From Serripes groenlandicus (lineage: Eukaryota > Mollusca > Bivalvia > Cardiida > Cardiidae), in assembly GCA_031761405.1 (NCBI GenBank), contig JASEVX010000095.1:442220-506219 (forward strand): 64,000 nt of DNA, read 5' to 3'. The notes beneath the pieces are model-generated. The model saw nothing but the letters and a program-made list of their open reading frames with translations. It made no database searches and was not told the DNA's origin. Both the position numbers and the translations under genes were made by a program. Of the stretch, positions 35,348 through 46,501 are shown in pieces. Position 1 is the stretch's first letter, and each line of letters begins with the position of its first letter.

Positions 35348-36424
35348 TTTTTAACTTAAGTGTGTTTCTTGGATTTTTCGAAAACTTGTGTAAGCCGTCG
35401 AACGATTCCGCCAAACTCGAAAACCGAGATTGAAAAAGCAATGCAACAAATGTGAGCGAATTAGGTTACCTAGATATAAATAAAATGATTATGAAAACGG
35501 CCTTAACATAAACGAACCTACCATTATCGCATGAACTGATGAAGTGTTGTTCGTGTGAAACACAGTTAAAACATGGCACCTATTTTAGTAACATTGTTTA
35601 TGGAAGATAAAGATCTGGTTTAAAATCAACTGCATGATCTCCATCTGACAGTATGCAACAGGCGGAAAAAACGTGATTAAGTTGAAAGATGAATACATCG
35701 ATACCATGCAGTAATCGTAATGTGATGTATACACGCCTTTGTATTATCATTATGTAATGTGTATCAATCCGTATGTATTGCGCATTCAACATTTTGGTAT
35801 ATGCATTTCACATTAGATATGTAAATACTTCATAACGTGATTGGTACTGCTTATGATGTATTGTACATTTCCCATTCCGGTATGTATGAATATCTTATTT
35901 TAGTTTCAAACTCTATACTTTTGGTAGTGAAATTATGTTAGATACCCATACTATAGCTAGCCTATTGTTAAGGACTTAACCTCTCGGGCAACTTTTGATT
36001 TTCCGGTAAAACTGTCCCTTATTTCCCCAAAAAGGATCATTTCCGCATTGGTATGGTCATAGCTTGTGACACGCAGATGCTGAGTGCGCCTTAGCTCTAT
36101 CATGGACGTTTTTGAACTACCCCAGTGTACATGTATCTACTCTAGACGACGTTTAACGCTTCATGTAACAGACGACTTCCAAAAGCATTGTAGGAAAACA
36201 CGAGGTATTAAACTTTGTATCACTATTATACCATTCAAAGCTTTAGACGTCTGTTACGTGAACGGCCACTGACACTTTTAAAGCAAACACGTACAAGAAT
36301 GAGACAAAGCTGTTAAGTTGTTTTCAGAAACACGGTTATTTGACAAATAATTTTATAAACTTATTTATTTTTCATCGATTGCGAAACAAGCTTGACGCAT
36401 ATGCTAATCACGCTCGACGTCTGT

Positions 36425-36575
36425 TTCTTGGAGACATACAAACAGTACTCGAGCCGGTTGTGTGGAAAAATCCTAAAGCCAGAACTCACTCAGCACGGGA
36501 TTTGAACACGGGACCTTTGGTACAAAATGCCGAGACTCTAACACTGTATGACTCACTTCCACGACTAGTTGTTAA
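36425..36575 (-). mobile_element. Reversed tRNA-derived SINE fragment
   Basis: On the minus strand it reads GTACCAAAGGTCCCGTGTTC then AAATCCCGTGCTGAGTGAG. This matches the element at 14481-14644 (GTACCAAAGGTCCCGGGTTC, GAGTCCCGTGATGAGCGAG), including the following TTTGTCCACACAA / TTTTTCCACACAA. The B box is slightly decayed (GTTCAAATCCC). Its limits are unclear. Confidence 0.55.
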
Positions 36576-38984
36576 CTGTCTTTAACACTAATGTTTAAAT
36601 TGATACAGATGTTTCATGAATGTGTATAGACTATTTCAAAAGAGTTTGTTGATTTGTTTTTGGCAAGAGTTAATAGAGACGAACGTAACATTATATATAT
36701 AGGTGGAAATTAAAAGATTTGGTGAGATTGTTTACCACACACAATATTAAGCTCACTGATTAACATTAGTTATCATCGGTCCACACATAAATACAACGGA
36801 TGTAAGGATTAGAGAAGACAACACAATGGTAAAGAGTCCAACGTCATATAACGACATTGCCTGTGGAGACTAAAGACAACTGATGTAAATCAAACGTCGT
36901 GTTCCGTAATCACAAACCTTTTTGAATTAATTCTTATTCTAAATAAGATTGGAAAATATTCGAAATGTCATAGAAAGCAATTTCTAATTGGCTTAATCAT
37001 TTGATCGTCATTCAGACTTTTGTTATTCTATGAATCTAAAATAAGAATTAGAAATGTATTTAGAATTAACGCCGTGCCTTAAAAGTCCTTTGTAGTTTTA
37101 AACATTTGCTTAAAAGATGACAAGCAAATGGTCTTACAAAGAGCGTAATTTGAATGATGAATGAGAAAATAAGTAAGTGTTTCGAAAAACGGCAATGTAC
37201 TCTTTCCCGCAAAGATCACCACTTACATTAGACACGAAGGTAAAATGATGATATATTTTTACTAATAACGACATACGTTTTAAATATGATCGAAACATTG
37301 TAAGGAATTACTGTTCCTATAACATGTTTTTACACAGTTAGTTTTCTTTGTGATTCATTAAATTGTATTCAAACTTAGAAACAAAACTGGCAAAAAGAAA
37401 ATGAAAATTTGTAAAATGTAACATGGTGATTATATGTGTAATGAAATATCAAAGGGCTAAGTGTGGATGCTTATCATATATGCCAACTGATGTATTAGCA
37501 AAACATGCCTAGGAACAAACTGCGTGATCATTGTTAACAAGAGACTGGCTTAATAAGTTACAGGGGCAAAGTGTTACAGTAGAGTTGTCCGACATATGAC
37601 GAACGTATTGGGTCACTATTGTACTACTCACATAGCATATTGGTCATATAAAGGATGTTCAGATAATAAACAACGCAATCAAGGTTAGAGCAATTATTTT
37701 CCTTGAAAATTAACGAACGCTGCATTGTGACAACAATATGGAGCATAGTGTTACTCTGTACGATGTTATCTGTTGCATTAATTGCACATGAATGAATGAA
37801 ACCTGTCTACAGCAAAATCCGAAGGCTGCCGATTATAATAAATGACATATATTGTGTAATTCCAGGTAAAATAATCATTATGTATATTAGGTATTCCATC
37901 ATTCAAGTCTTTCATAATCGTCAACCGGAACTTACCGCTACCGAACTAATAAAAGGGCAACCCCAAAAACCGTTTAGAACACCTCGAGAATGACACAATC
38001 ATGTAAACCATATGTGACTGAGTGTAACACTTTGCCCTGTGTAACGTGATGCCACGGGATATGACCCTTCACGTAGTTTCTATATTGTATAACAAAATTA
38101 ACTGCATACATTCGCCTTGAACAAGGACAGCCACATATCTAATACTCTTTGGTCAACATGATAGAAAATAATTAGACATCGAAAATGTAAAAAATAACAT
38201 CAAACACCAGGTACACCTCTTCACAAGCTTACACGTATTAATATAAAGTTAAATAACCATACAAGTAGAACACTTTGTGATATTCGCAGGACTGAACAAT
38301 TGGCCAACATTGTTAAGTTATTCTGACTAAGTAAGGGGTAATAACTCGGATGAAACAAAGTTTCGGCACAAGAAAAATCCCAGATGCACATCTTCACATG
38401 CAGATACTCATTCTTTTAAATTTGTTTGACCGTAACTCATAGCTCATCATCAAAATGCCGTCCGCTCTTGTATCTGCACTTATTTACATATATAGCCATA
38501 TCTCTGAAATGTTGCTTGTATTAAAATAAAATCATCAGTGCACAAATTCAAACGATCACGACAATGCCCGTTTACAGTATAATACTCAAACAGGATTGAC
38601 GACGCAGACAACATTTATTTATTGGCACTCTACTTGAAAGCGTATTCACCCTTGAACAACTGTCACAACATTAGCTAAACCGCTACGAAAACAAGACACA
38701 CAGTGCATATGTGTACATGCCGCTACACATTCATATAATTTATATTGTTTCACGACCTTACCTCAGATACTAAAGCTAATTCTTACCGATTCAATGGTCA
38801 TACCGCTGCTTTAAATATGAAGGGTTTTGTCAAATATCAACACCCCTGTGCTCAATTTGCAAACATGTACCGTAAATACTTTTGGAGATGCTAGTTAAAT
38901 AAAAAAATCTAGCGATCAATAACTCTGCTGGAACGGGTTCTGCGAAAACAAAGCCCCAAGTGCACTTTTTTCTTACCTGACAGC

Positions 38985-39930
38985 TGGGGATTCGAACTCA
39001 CACTTACCAGATTAACAGCCCGCGAACAACTAAGCTACATGGTCTCCGCGTGTTACCCTGGACGTATGAATACATTTTCTGTCGCCGTGATATAACTGAT
39101 AATTTACAACAAAAAACTGATGAAAACGGCATTAAATCCAAATCAAACTATACACACCTATCAATAGGACCGTACCATTACATTACAATCTTCGAACAAA
39201 GACAAAACAATATAATATTATCGGTTTGTGCTTCCCAATTAACCATTGTATAATATAGCCCGTCCATGGGAAAATATACAAAGTGGCATTTCGAACCAGT
39301 TTAGGTAAGGATTAATTTGGCCATTTGCTAAGTCTCATTTGAATCGTCATACTTTGACTGACATTTATAACGAACCTTTGTAAGTGAATAATGAGCAGAG
39401 TATATATGAAAGACGCGTTGGGTATACTTCAGTTGATCTAAATCTATACTTTCCCCAAAAGTCAGTTGTTACCTTTTCCCATGGGTGTGCTCCGTTAGTA
39501 TTATATTCATTCAACGCCGAGCCCCGGTAGCTCAGTCGGTAGCGACGCGGGCTATCAATCCAGGGTCTGTGAGTTCGAATGCCGGCTCGGCCATCTTTCT
39601 TTCCGACGATTGACAAAAGTCAATGCGACATGCGTCATTCGTCTTCCACCACTGGGCTAAGTCTATGTGGAAAAGCAGCCGGTTGCTTGGGAAGATTGTT
39701 GTGTGGAGTATTGGTGTGAGAAAACCAGGAAATGCATGAGTAGGTGAACTGGCCGCCGTGATATAACTGAAAATTGTTAAAAATGGCGTTAAACCCCAAT
39801 CAATCAATCAATTATTATTCAATCAACATAAATACCTCGTGTATTTTACTTCGCTATATAATTAACTCTTTCCCACATACAGATGTTTTTTGACGCCTCT
39901 ACATCAGAAAACTTTTGAAAACATTTGAAA
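38985..39930. repeat. Minus tRNA-like head joined to S module, copy 12
   Basis: Read on the minus strand, 38985-39055 gives TAGCTTAGTTGTTCGCGGGC (A-box-like) and GTGAGTTCGAATCCCC (B-box-like). On the plus strand it joins TTTTCTGTCGCCGTGATATAAC, the SINE tail that opens the S module. The S module then runs to CCCATGGGTGTGCTCCG, is interrupted by the SINE at 39516-39815, and resumes at a half MITE (GATGTTTTTTGACGCCTCTA near 39883). Confidence 0.65.
39516..39815 (+). mobile_element. Full-length tRNA-derived SINE with target duplication
   Basis: The head has GCCCCGGTAGCTCAGTCGGT (A box) and GTGAGTTCGAATGCCGGC (B box, one departure from GGTTCGAATCC). GCCGAGCC / GGCTCGGC at its two ends can pair. 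The body has ACGATTGACAAAAGTCAATG, GTGGAAAAGCAGCCGG and GTGAGAAAACCAGG. The tail is GCCGTGATATAACTG, GGCGTTAAACCCC and a (CAAT)n end. The flanks TATTCATTCAAC (39504-39515) and TATTCAATCAAC (39816-39827) match at 11 of 12 positions, consistent with a target-site duplication. Other S modules lack this insertion. It may relate to the RUDI / V-SINE group described in molluscs; that link is from memory only. Confidence 0.85.
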
Positions 39931-41150
39931 AGAGAATAAAGTGTATACAGAGCACGTACATCGTTTGCCACAGCGTATTATACTTCATTAAATAATTTAT
40001 CTATCGTATACTCAGGGTTTCCATACATTGAGCGTGATTAGTAAAAGAATGAATATTAACAATAATTAAAAATAAACCTGGCCGTGACATTGCAATTAGC
40101 TTGTGTTTAACGTTTTTTAAGTATCCATTTATGTTTTACACGTATTAAAGTAAATAGTTCACAATCCGAGATTTTGCTATGATTTATTTTAAATATAGGA
40201 CAATATGATAACAATATGCATATTACACACTTAACTTTAAATGCAATAATATATGTGTGTGTGTAAAATTGTGTTAATATAACAATTAGTATGACTCTAA
40301 AAAGTACAAGTTTGAGTAAGGCGGTGGATCGAAATCGTAAGAATCCAGATAGAAAACAATATTGTTTATAACCCTTGTGCATATACAACTGAGTCCTAAT
40401 AATCACCGTAAAGATCATATGATAATCCATATGACGTATACACTTATTGTTTTGACATATTGATAGATGTTTAATTTTAATCGCATATACACTTTGAAAC
40501 TTTAATTTGTGAGTTATTATATGACAAGTATACACATTTAAGATAGTAAAGTTGTTACAATGTTGAATATAGTTTTGAAGTGATTGGATTATTGAGAATA
40601 CATCGAGAGTGTTATATTGTTTAGCGTTGTAAACTTGAATCATGTTTTTCTATGAGATAATTAATATATGTGGGCAGATAATGTATTGTTTGAAAAGAAT
40701 GTTATTCGAGTTATTTGTGCGGAAAAGTCAGAAAACGTACGTTAGATAAACCAGCCGTCGTAATATTACTAAAATATCGTTGAAAACAGAGGTCAACTCG
40801 AATAAATCTTTGTTGGTGACTTGAAATACGGAATCATTTATGTTAAACGCATAGTCTGGTCCATATACCTTTACTTTAAAATTCTCCCTTTAGGTATCTG
40901 AAATAACTCTGGAGATCGCGACTTTAACACGTATTTCTAAATAACGACAATGTATATCTTATCATGACATTCCATTAATCGTATCTTCCTGTTTGTATTT
41001 GACAGTTTTAAACTATAATATTGACCACGTCATACGAAAACCGATCTTCGAATTTGTTTGACTCTGAACGATCAAAATCAGTCTGCATGTATTCGCAGTC
41101 AGAACAGGGTAATTCCTACATCACATATGCTTGTCAATAACTCCGAAGGT

Positions 41151-41210
41151 CGGTGCATGCGTTAAACGACCAATATGTGTAAATACTTGGGGTAATTTGG
41201 TGCTTGTACT
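41151..41210. repeat. Single 47-bp satellite monomer (unit A seed)
   Basis: CGGTGCATGCGTTAAACGAC, CAATATGTGTAAATACTTGG and GGTAATTTGGTGCTTGTAC make about 1.2 monomers. The left flank (AATAACTCCGAAGGT, CAGAACAGGGTAATTCCTAC) is the same as the left flanks of the arrays at 46502 and 60471. In unit C (57975) the same flank runs straight past, with no recognisable monomer. Confidence 0.85.
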
Positions 41211-41430
41211 ATGTTCTCTCTGGTGACGACGACGTCTGTTCAGCAAGCGTCTGTAAGTTTTTAACGACTCGCTCTATCATTATTTTCGATGAAATAATGG
41301 CAGATGAATTATAACATTTCTGATGCTCGGCCTACTTTGGTGTTGCGAGACTCATAGAAAAACGTGTTATATATTATGTCACAGTTTTTCTATGTGTACC
41401 TGTAGGTTTACTAGTGTAGCAAACGATTAG

Positions 41431-41545
41431 GCCGAGGATTGGCAGGTCAGTCGGTAACGACGAGTGATGTTAATCGTCTTGCACAAATAAGATATAACAC
41501 ATTGCTAAAATCGGCGTAAACTCAAAATTAATAAAATTATTAACC
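41431..41545 (+). mobile_element. Internally deleted SINE relic (unit A)
   Basis: AGGCCGAGGATTGGCAGGTC and AGTCGGTAACGACGAG keep the tRNA head, and ACATTGCTAAAATCGGCGTA keeps the tail; the middle is lost. The same relic is present in units B (47140), C (58013) and D (62860), so it predates the unit duplication. Confidence 0.5.
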
Positions 41546-42237
41546 TAATTTGGTACCTCACAAGCATTCTTAAAAATAAGAATATCGGAGTATTATATTA
41601 CTTATAAATGATCATTTCCATTCAAGCACGTCAAACTTGCATAGAATATTGAATATACACTTTAAAGAAAATGTCAATTTGTACATTTACATTCGTTCAA
41701 CAAAATAGAGGCGATACAGATGTTAATTTGTTGATTTGTTTAGAAAACGAATGGGACTATAAGAAGTAATTGTAAGTTCGATTTATGTTGTATTATTTAA
41801 TTTCGTCTATAAATATGTTATTAAATTAATGTTATTAAGTGTTTTATCTTGAATGTTAGTTATATAGTGATTTTATGAATAAGATATCCGTTTAGTCTTT
41901 CCTATTTATAACGTGTTTTTTTTTATAATTGAAATAGCACTTACCACATTTTGAAAACAAAAACACTTGAATATTAAAAAGAAATCGCAAATACTGCTTT
42001 TAATCATATGTTGCATCCTTCTTGCATTACTTTACTTCATTTTGACTTACGTCATTTATATTTAACTTATGGGCCTAATAGTGCATGCAATAAATGTGAT
42101 AACCATAGCTTGTCGAACAAGTGAGTTTGAGTTTTAATTCAAGCTTGTCTATTCATTCTTCCAATGAAAACAAATGTCTTTCCACAATGAGCTAAACATG
42201 AATAGGTTGTGTGTAGTACGGGAACAAGAGAGTCAGG

Positions 42238-43477
42238 TTTGATTGATTGATTGATTTATACGGGTTTAACGCATTTCTTAACAAATGTTCCCTCATATTA
42301 CGGCGGCAAGTTCACCTACTCATGCGTTTCCTGGCTTTCTCACACCAGTATTCCACTATGGCGTGACAAACGTTGCAATATTCTATGTCAAATATATTCA
42401 TTCAATAAAGAAAATATACGAACTGAAAACAAAATATGTGTTCTATAATTGCAACATATTTATTCAATAACAAATAATTATGCACTCAAAAAACTAATTG
42501 CTCAATAAAAAGAAAAATATGGAATAAAAAAATATATTGTTCTATAAGCAATATATTTATTCATAAAAAAGTAATTATAAAGTTAAAGTACATATTGCAT
42601 GTACAAAAAAAAAATACGTTAAATAAGATATTTATATGTGGTTAAAATAAACATATTGGGTATAATTTGCATGATGTTTAATCGGGTTTATTTTCAACAA
42701 GGAATTTCATTGGCTCGCTGAATTCAATATGGAAGCATCCAGTATTACAACGCGATTCAAGTAAACAAACTGAGTGTTATTCCTCGAGAATATTATAATC
42801 AGTTAATGGCTAGAATGCGCACTTCATATCACCCCTTAAACAGTCATATAAGCCCGCGCAAAATTAAACGTGCTATGCCAATTATGGAATCGAAGATTGT
42901 CGGGTTAGCTCCGTCCAAATAAGCAACGGTAACTAGCCCGACATCAACAACAATAGCGGACATCGTTACGTTTAGCCCTTTTTGTTTCCGGGAATCACGT
43001 TGTAATACTGGAAGCTGCCACGTTGAATTCGGCAATGAAATTCCTTGGTGCAATAAGCCAGATTAGCCATCATGCAAATTATACATTGTTTATTTTAAAC
43101 ACATATAAATATTTTATTGAACGTAAATATTTTTTTACTTGCGATATATTTTTTAACTTCATAATTTCTTTCTTGAATAAATATTTTTCTTATAGAACAT
43201 ATTTTTTTTAAGTCCATAAATATTTTTATTGAACACATATTTTGTTTTTAGTTCGTATTTTGTTTTTTATTGAATGAATCAATTTGATATAGAATATGTC
43301 ACGCCATACTCCACACAATATACTACTAAGACTTTTTGTCCATTGGTAAAAACCGAATAACGCATGTCACAGTCACTTTTGTTAAACGTCGGAAAGAATA
43401 TTAGCTGATAACAGATTTAAACTCGCAACCGCTGGATTGACATGCCGAATCGCTACCGACTAAGCTATCGGGGCTCG
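42238..43477 (-). mobile_element. Reversed SINE, split by a foldback element
   Basis: The tail end is at 42238-42356: TTGATTGATTGATT, GGGTTTAACGC, and TTCACCTACTCATGCGTTTC. The head end is at 43315-43477: CATTGGTAAAAACCGAATAA, TTAAACGTCGGAAAGAATAT, and CGACTAAGCTATCGGGGCTC. The matching reversed SINEs in units B (47807) and D (63536) have no interruption. The two parts join correctly if 42357-43306 and one 8-base duplication are removed. Confidence 0.8.
42357..43306. mobile_element. 950-bp foldback transposon with long inverted arms
   Basis: The left arm (42357-42769) and right arm (42981-43306) are inverted copies. The outer ends read TATGGCGTGACA and, inverted, TGGCGTGACATATTCTAT. Inner matches include ACAAAATATGTGTTC, TTTATATGTG(G/T)TTAAAATAAAC, TATAATTTGCATGATG, AAGGAATTTCATTG and CCAGTATTACAACG. 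The flanks TATTCCAC (42349-42356) and TACTCCAC (43307-43314) form an 8-base duplication with one mismatch. A loop of about 210 bases contains a second hairpin (GTCGGGTTAGCT / AACTAGCCCGAC). A 69-codon minus frame (42844-43053) crosses the loop, but no transposase is recognisable. An 8-base duplication would suit hAT-like or Merlin-like mobilisation. Confidence 0.85.
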
Positions 43478-43904
43478 TTTGACAGAGAGTCAGGACTGAA
43501 GGTTCGGTGAATTGAAGGCCACCTAGAAAATACGGATTAATTAATTGGTAGATTTATTAATTAGAGCTTATCATCGTATTCAGTGACAGTAAAATATATC
43601 AGGATGGGTATTTTGCATACCGTGTGTATCTTTTAATTCCCGAAAACATGCGTTACCGAGTGCAATCATTCGGCATACTCGAGTACTGGTTGAAAGAAGC
43701 CAGGCAACATATGCGTAAGTGAACAGATTGCCTTGATATAACTAAACGTTATTCAATATATCTTTCTGGCAATACGCTGCTATGAAATGCTGCCTTTATT
43801 AAAGGGTAAACTATTGTTTGTAAAGTTCAAAGCTGATTAAACGCTACTAATGAAGGAGCATACACTTCGTACGAAGTCCGTTTCGATCCATCTTAGGATT
43901 GCGC

Positions 43905-43975
43905 CTTAGCTGAGTGGTAAGCAGTGTGAAATTAGAACCGGGTGACACAGTTTCGATCCCCTATCGCTGCAGATA
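43905..43975 (+). mobile_element. tRNA-like SINE head fragment
   Basis: GCGCCTTAGCTGAGTGGTAA (A-box-like), followed by ACAGTTTCGATCCCCTATCG (B-box-like). The ends do not form a convincing acceptor stem, so this is a SINE head and not a tRNA gene. Its body was not identified. Confidence 0.5.
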
Positions 43976-44378
43976 CGTTAATATTGTTAATATATGACAA
44001 CGTAATAGAAAATATTGTACCTGTCTGTTTGAGTAATAACGTTCATGTTATGTTATGTTAAGAAAGGCTTGAATCTAAAGGATCTTTCGAAATGTGCTGA
44101 ATCCTTTTATCGTACGTAATTAGCAATTACATGTTATGGAGAATCTCTCTACACGAACGTACAACTTAAGAACAGGGGAGAAAAACTTCCAACGATGTTT
44201 TAAAAATTCGTTTGATACAAACACGAAAGACTACGTCTGAATATGTCGACATTTAAACCTTTTACGTGATATGATATGTTAGTCTTCGGTTTGGTAAAAT
44301 CTAAATGGAATAGGTCAACTAAGACATGGAAATGCTTATTTACATGTGAAATGTGGCCAATGAATCTGTTGAAATAAG

Positions 44379-44636
44379 GTTGTAACTTCTCAAGTGCACC
44401 GATGTGCCCTCTTGTGAACAGGGATTGAATTGAATGCGATTTAAGATCGTTTGTAACATTGTTTCAATCATTACGCTGTAATCAGTTCACATTCATGGTA
44501 AAATAAAGTTGTTACTGTTCGAGTGCGCCGATGTGCCCTTTTGGGACCAGGGATTGAATTGAATGTGATTAAAGATCTTTTGTAACATTGTTTCAATCAT
44601 TACACTGTCATCAGTTCAACTACATGTATCAATGGG
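44379..44636. repeat. 129-bp tandem duplication (unit B)
   Basis: GATGTGCCCTCTTGTGAACA (44401) and GATGTGCCCTTTTGGGACCA (44530) mark two copies, each with GGGATTGAATTGAATG and TTTGTAACATTGTTTCAATC. Unit D has the same duplication (58347 and 58476). The single version at 48790-48920 heads unit C. Confidence 0.88.
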
Positions 44637-44721
44637 TTTCAAGGCTTTCTCATCCAGATACTCAACAGACCAATCTTTACTCATTTCTTTGTTTTTGAAC
44701 GTCAGAAAAAATGTTGGCAGC

Positions 44722-44933
44722 TTAGGATTCGAACTCACAATAACCAGATTGATTTCCCGCGAAAGACTAATCTGCATGGGCATCGCTTATTACCCAGGAC
44801 TCATGGATAAGTGTTCTGTCGCCGTAATATAACAATAAAATCATGAAAGCGGCGTTAAATCCAAATCAAATTAAACAAACCTATCAATAGACCGTAACAT
44901 AACCTTACAATCTTCGAACAAAGTCAAAACAAT

Positions 44934-45000
<67 letters not shown>

Positions 45001-45790
45001 TTCTAGGGGAGGTTAGAGGGAAATGGGTGCATGGAGTTTCCGAGTTTCTGAGCCAAAAGTTTTATTTTGTGAATAGTCTAGTAGATTTTAGTTTTATTGG
45101 AGTAAGAGAGAGTCCAATAGTAGAAATAGACTATAGTTTACATGGAATTCCGAGTAAGACAAACACAATGCGTAACATTTCCCTCATATGGACTTTGTTA
45201 AACTTTTACTAAGTGTTTTCAGATGTGGAAAAACAATAATGATTGTTATTTTAAGGAAAAGTAGTAACATTGTGTTCAGTGATGCGATCAGGCATAATAA
45301 GCCATCGCACCAATTTTCACAATGTTCTCTTTGTATACTAATACAAGTCTCTAATGACAGAATTAGGGAAAGGTTATTTTACAATCGCAACATTCTCAAT
45401 TAGCCATTGTTTATATCAGCCCGTCCACGGGAAAATATACATTTAGCATTTCGAACTTGTGTAGGTTGGGATTAATTTAGCCATCTGTTAAGTCTCATCA
45501 GAATCTTCATGCTTTGACCGAAATTATCAACGCACCTTTGTAAGTGAATAATGAGCAGTGTATATATGAAAGACGCTGTAGGTATACTTTAGCTGATCTG
45601 AACCTATACTTTTTACAACAGTCAGTTTTTACTTTTTCCTATGGGTGTGCTCCGTTAGTATCATATTCATTTTTAGATTTAATAGCTCGTGCCTTTTACT
45701 TAGCTATATATCTAACTCTTTCCCCCATACAGACGCTTAGTGACGCCTCTGCATCAGAAATATTTAGAAAATATTTGACAAGAGGAGAAC
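44722..45790. repeat. Minus tRNA-like head plus S module, copy 13
   Basis: The head reads, on the plus strand, GGATTCGAACTCACAATAAC and CGCGAAAGACTAATCTGCAT. The S module opens with GTGTTCTGTCGCCGTAATAT and runs to GAACAAAGTCAAAACAATAG. There it is interrupted by 44937-45391, resumes at CTCAATTAGCCATTG, and ends in a half MITE (CAGACGCTTAGTGACGCCTC near 45731). The 189-codon frame at 45544-46113 starts in the S module, crosses the MITE and ends in unit sequence, and is not called as a gene. Confidence 0.65.
44937..45391. other. Inserted block led by a (GA)n microsatellite
   Basis: A (GA) run of about 31 dinucleotides (44937-44998) is followed by about 390 bases found nowhere else in the window. 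Other S modules go directly from ACAAAACAATAGAA to the TTCTCAATTA motif, so the whole block is extra here. Two plus-strand frames (45027-45212 and 45188-45403) overlap inside it but match nothing I recognise. No clear target duplication was seen. It could be a retroposed fragment or filler DNA. Confidence 0.6.
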
Positions 45791-46501
45791 AGTTTGTAGA
45801 AAGAGCACAGTCTTCGTTTGTCACAGTGTATTATACTTCATTAAATAAGTTATCTTTCATTCATTCAGGGTTTCCATATGTTTTCAACGTTATCTGCTGT
45901 ATATTTGAAGTTAGAATCACATTAAAGATCAAATGTGTATTTCAATCTGATAAGCCATGTGATGTAAATACTTATTGTTTTAGAATATTGGCAGATATCT
46001 TGCTGTTGGCTGTAACGAATGTTATTAGAGTCATATGTGCGGAAACGTCAAGAAAAGTCAGAAAACGTACGTTAGATAAACCAGCCGTCGTGATATTTCA
46101 GAAATACATTTGAAAACGGTGATCAACTCGATTCAATCATTGTTGGTGACTTGAAATAGGAAATAATTTATGTTTAACGCATGGTACAGTTCATAAACCT
46201 TTACGTTTAACTTTACACTTTACCCTTTAGGTATCTCAAACAACTCTTAATGTAGAGGTCGCGACTTTAACACACATTTCTAAATAACGAAAATGTCTTT
46301 TTAATCATGATCTTCCATAAATCGTATTCTCCTGTTCGTATTTGACAGTTTTAAATTATAATATTGACCACGTCATACGAAAAACGATCTTCGCAATGTT
46401 ACGATCCTCAACGATCCAAATCAATCTGGATTTCTGCGTAGTCAGAACAAGATAAATCCTACATCACATATAGTACATGTAGTCAATAACCCTTGAAGAT
46501 T

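Larger units (their letters stand above)
34621..38900. other. Spacer between the two unit families, no gene seen
   Basis: None of the duplicated landmarks occur here. Open frames are short (up to 81 codons), overlap on both strands and show no domain I recognise. Items noted are a 24-bp repeat at 35283-35347, a reversed tRNA-SINE head at 36425-36575, and an inverted pair near 36928 and 37038 (ATTCTTATTCTAAATAAGA against TCTAAAATAAGAATTAGAA). The region is compatible with single-copy intergenic or intronic DNA. Confidence 0.45.
38900..44378. repeat. Second unit family, unit A
   Basis: Order of landmarks: minus-strand tRNA-like head (38985), S module (39060, with a SINE at 39516), GTGACATTGCAATTAGCTTG (40085), GAGATCGCGACTTTAACACG (40912), single 47-bp seed (41151), SINE relic (41431), TTTAATTCAAGCTTGTCTAT (42134), reversed SINE (42238), ATATCAGGATGGGTATTTTG (43596), and CTCGAGTACTGGTTGAAAGA (43678). 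Units B, C and D repeat this order. The 178-codon minus frame at 40107-40643 is AT-rich, without family resemblance, and is not called. Confidence 0.75.

Noticed and set aside
39516..39600. tRNA gene
   Set aside because: A and B boxes are present, but the arms do not fold into a normal cloverleaf. A SINE body, tail and target duplication follow, so it is a SINE head. The same reasoning applies to 43905, 56843, 59527 and the reversed heads.
40107..40643. 178-codon minus frame in unit A
   Set aside because: Very AT-rich, Ile/Tyr/Lys-heavy composition, overlapping a SINE-tail region, with no recognisable family. Probably chance.
42844..43053. Transposase remnant in the loop of the foldback element
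   Set aside because: The 69-codon minus frame contains no DDE-type motif or zinc finger that I can identify and extends into the inverted arm.
45544..46113. Longest frame in the window (189 codons)
   Set aside because: It crosses an S module, a MITE and unit sequence. Most counterparts in other units are broken by stops and indels. No domain is recognisable.
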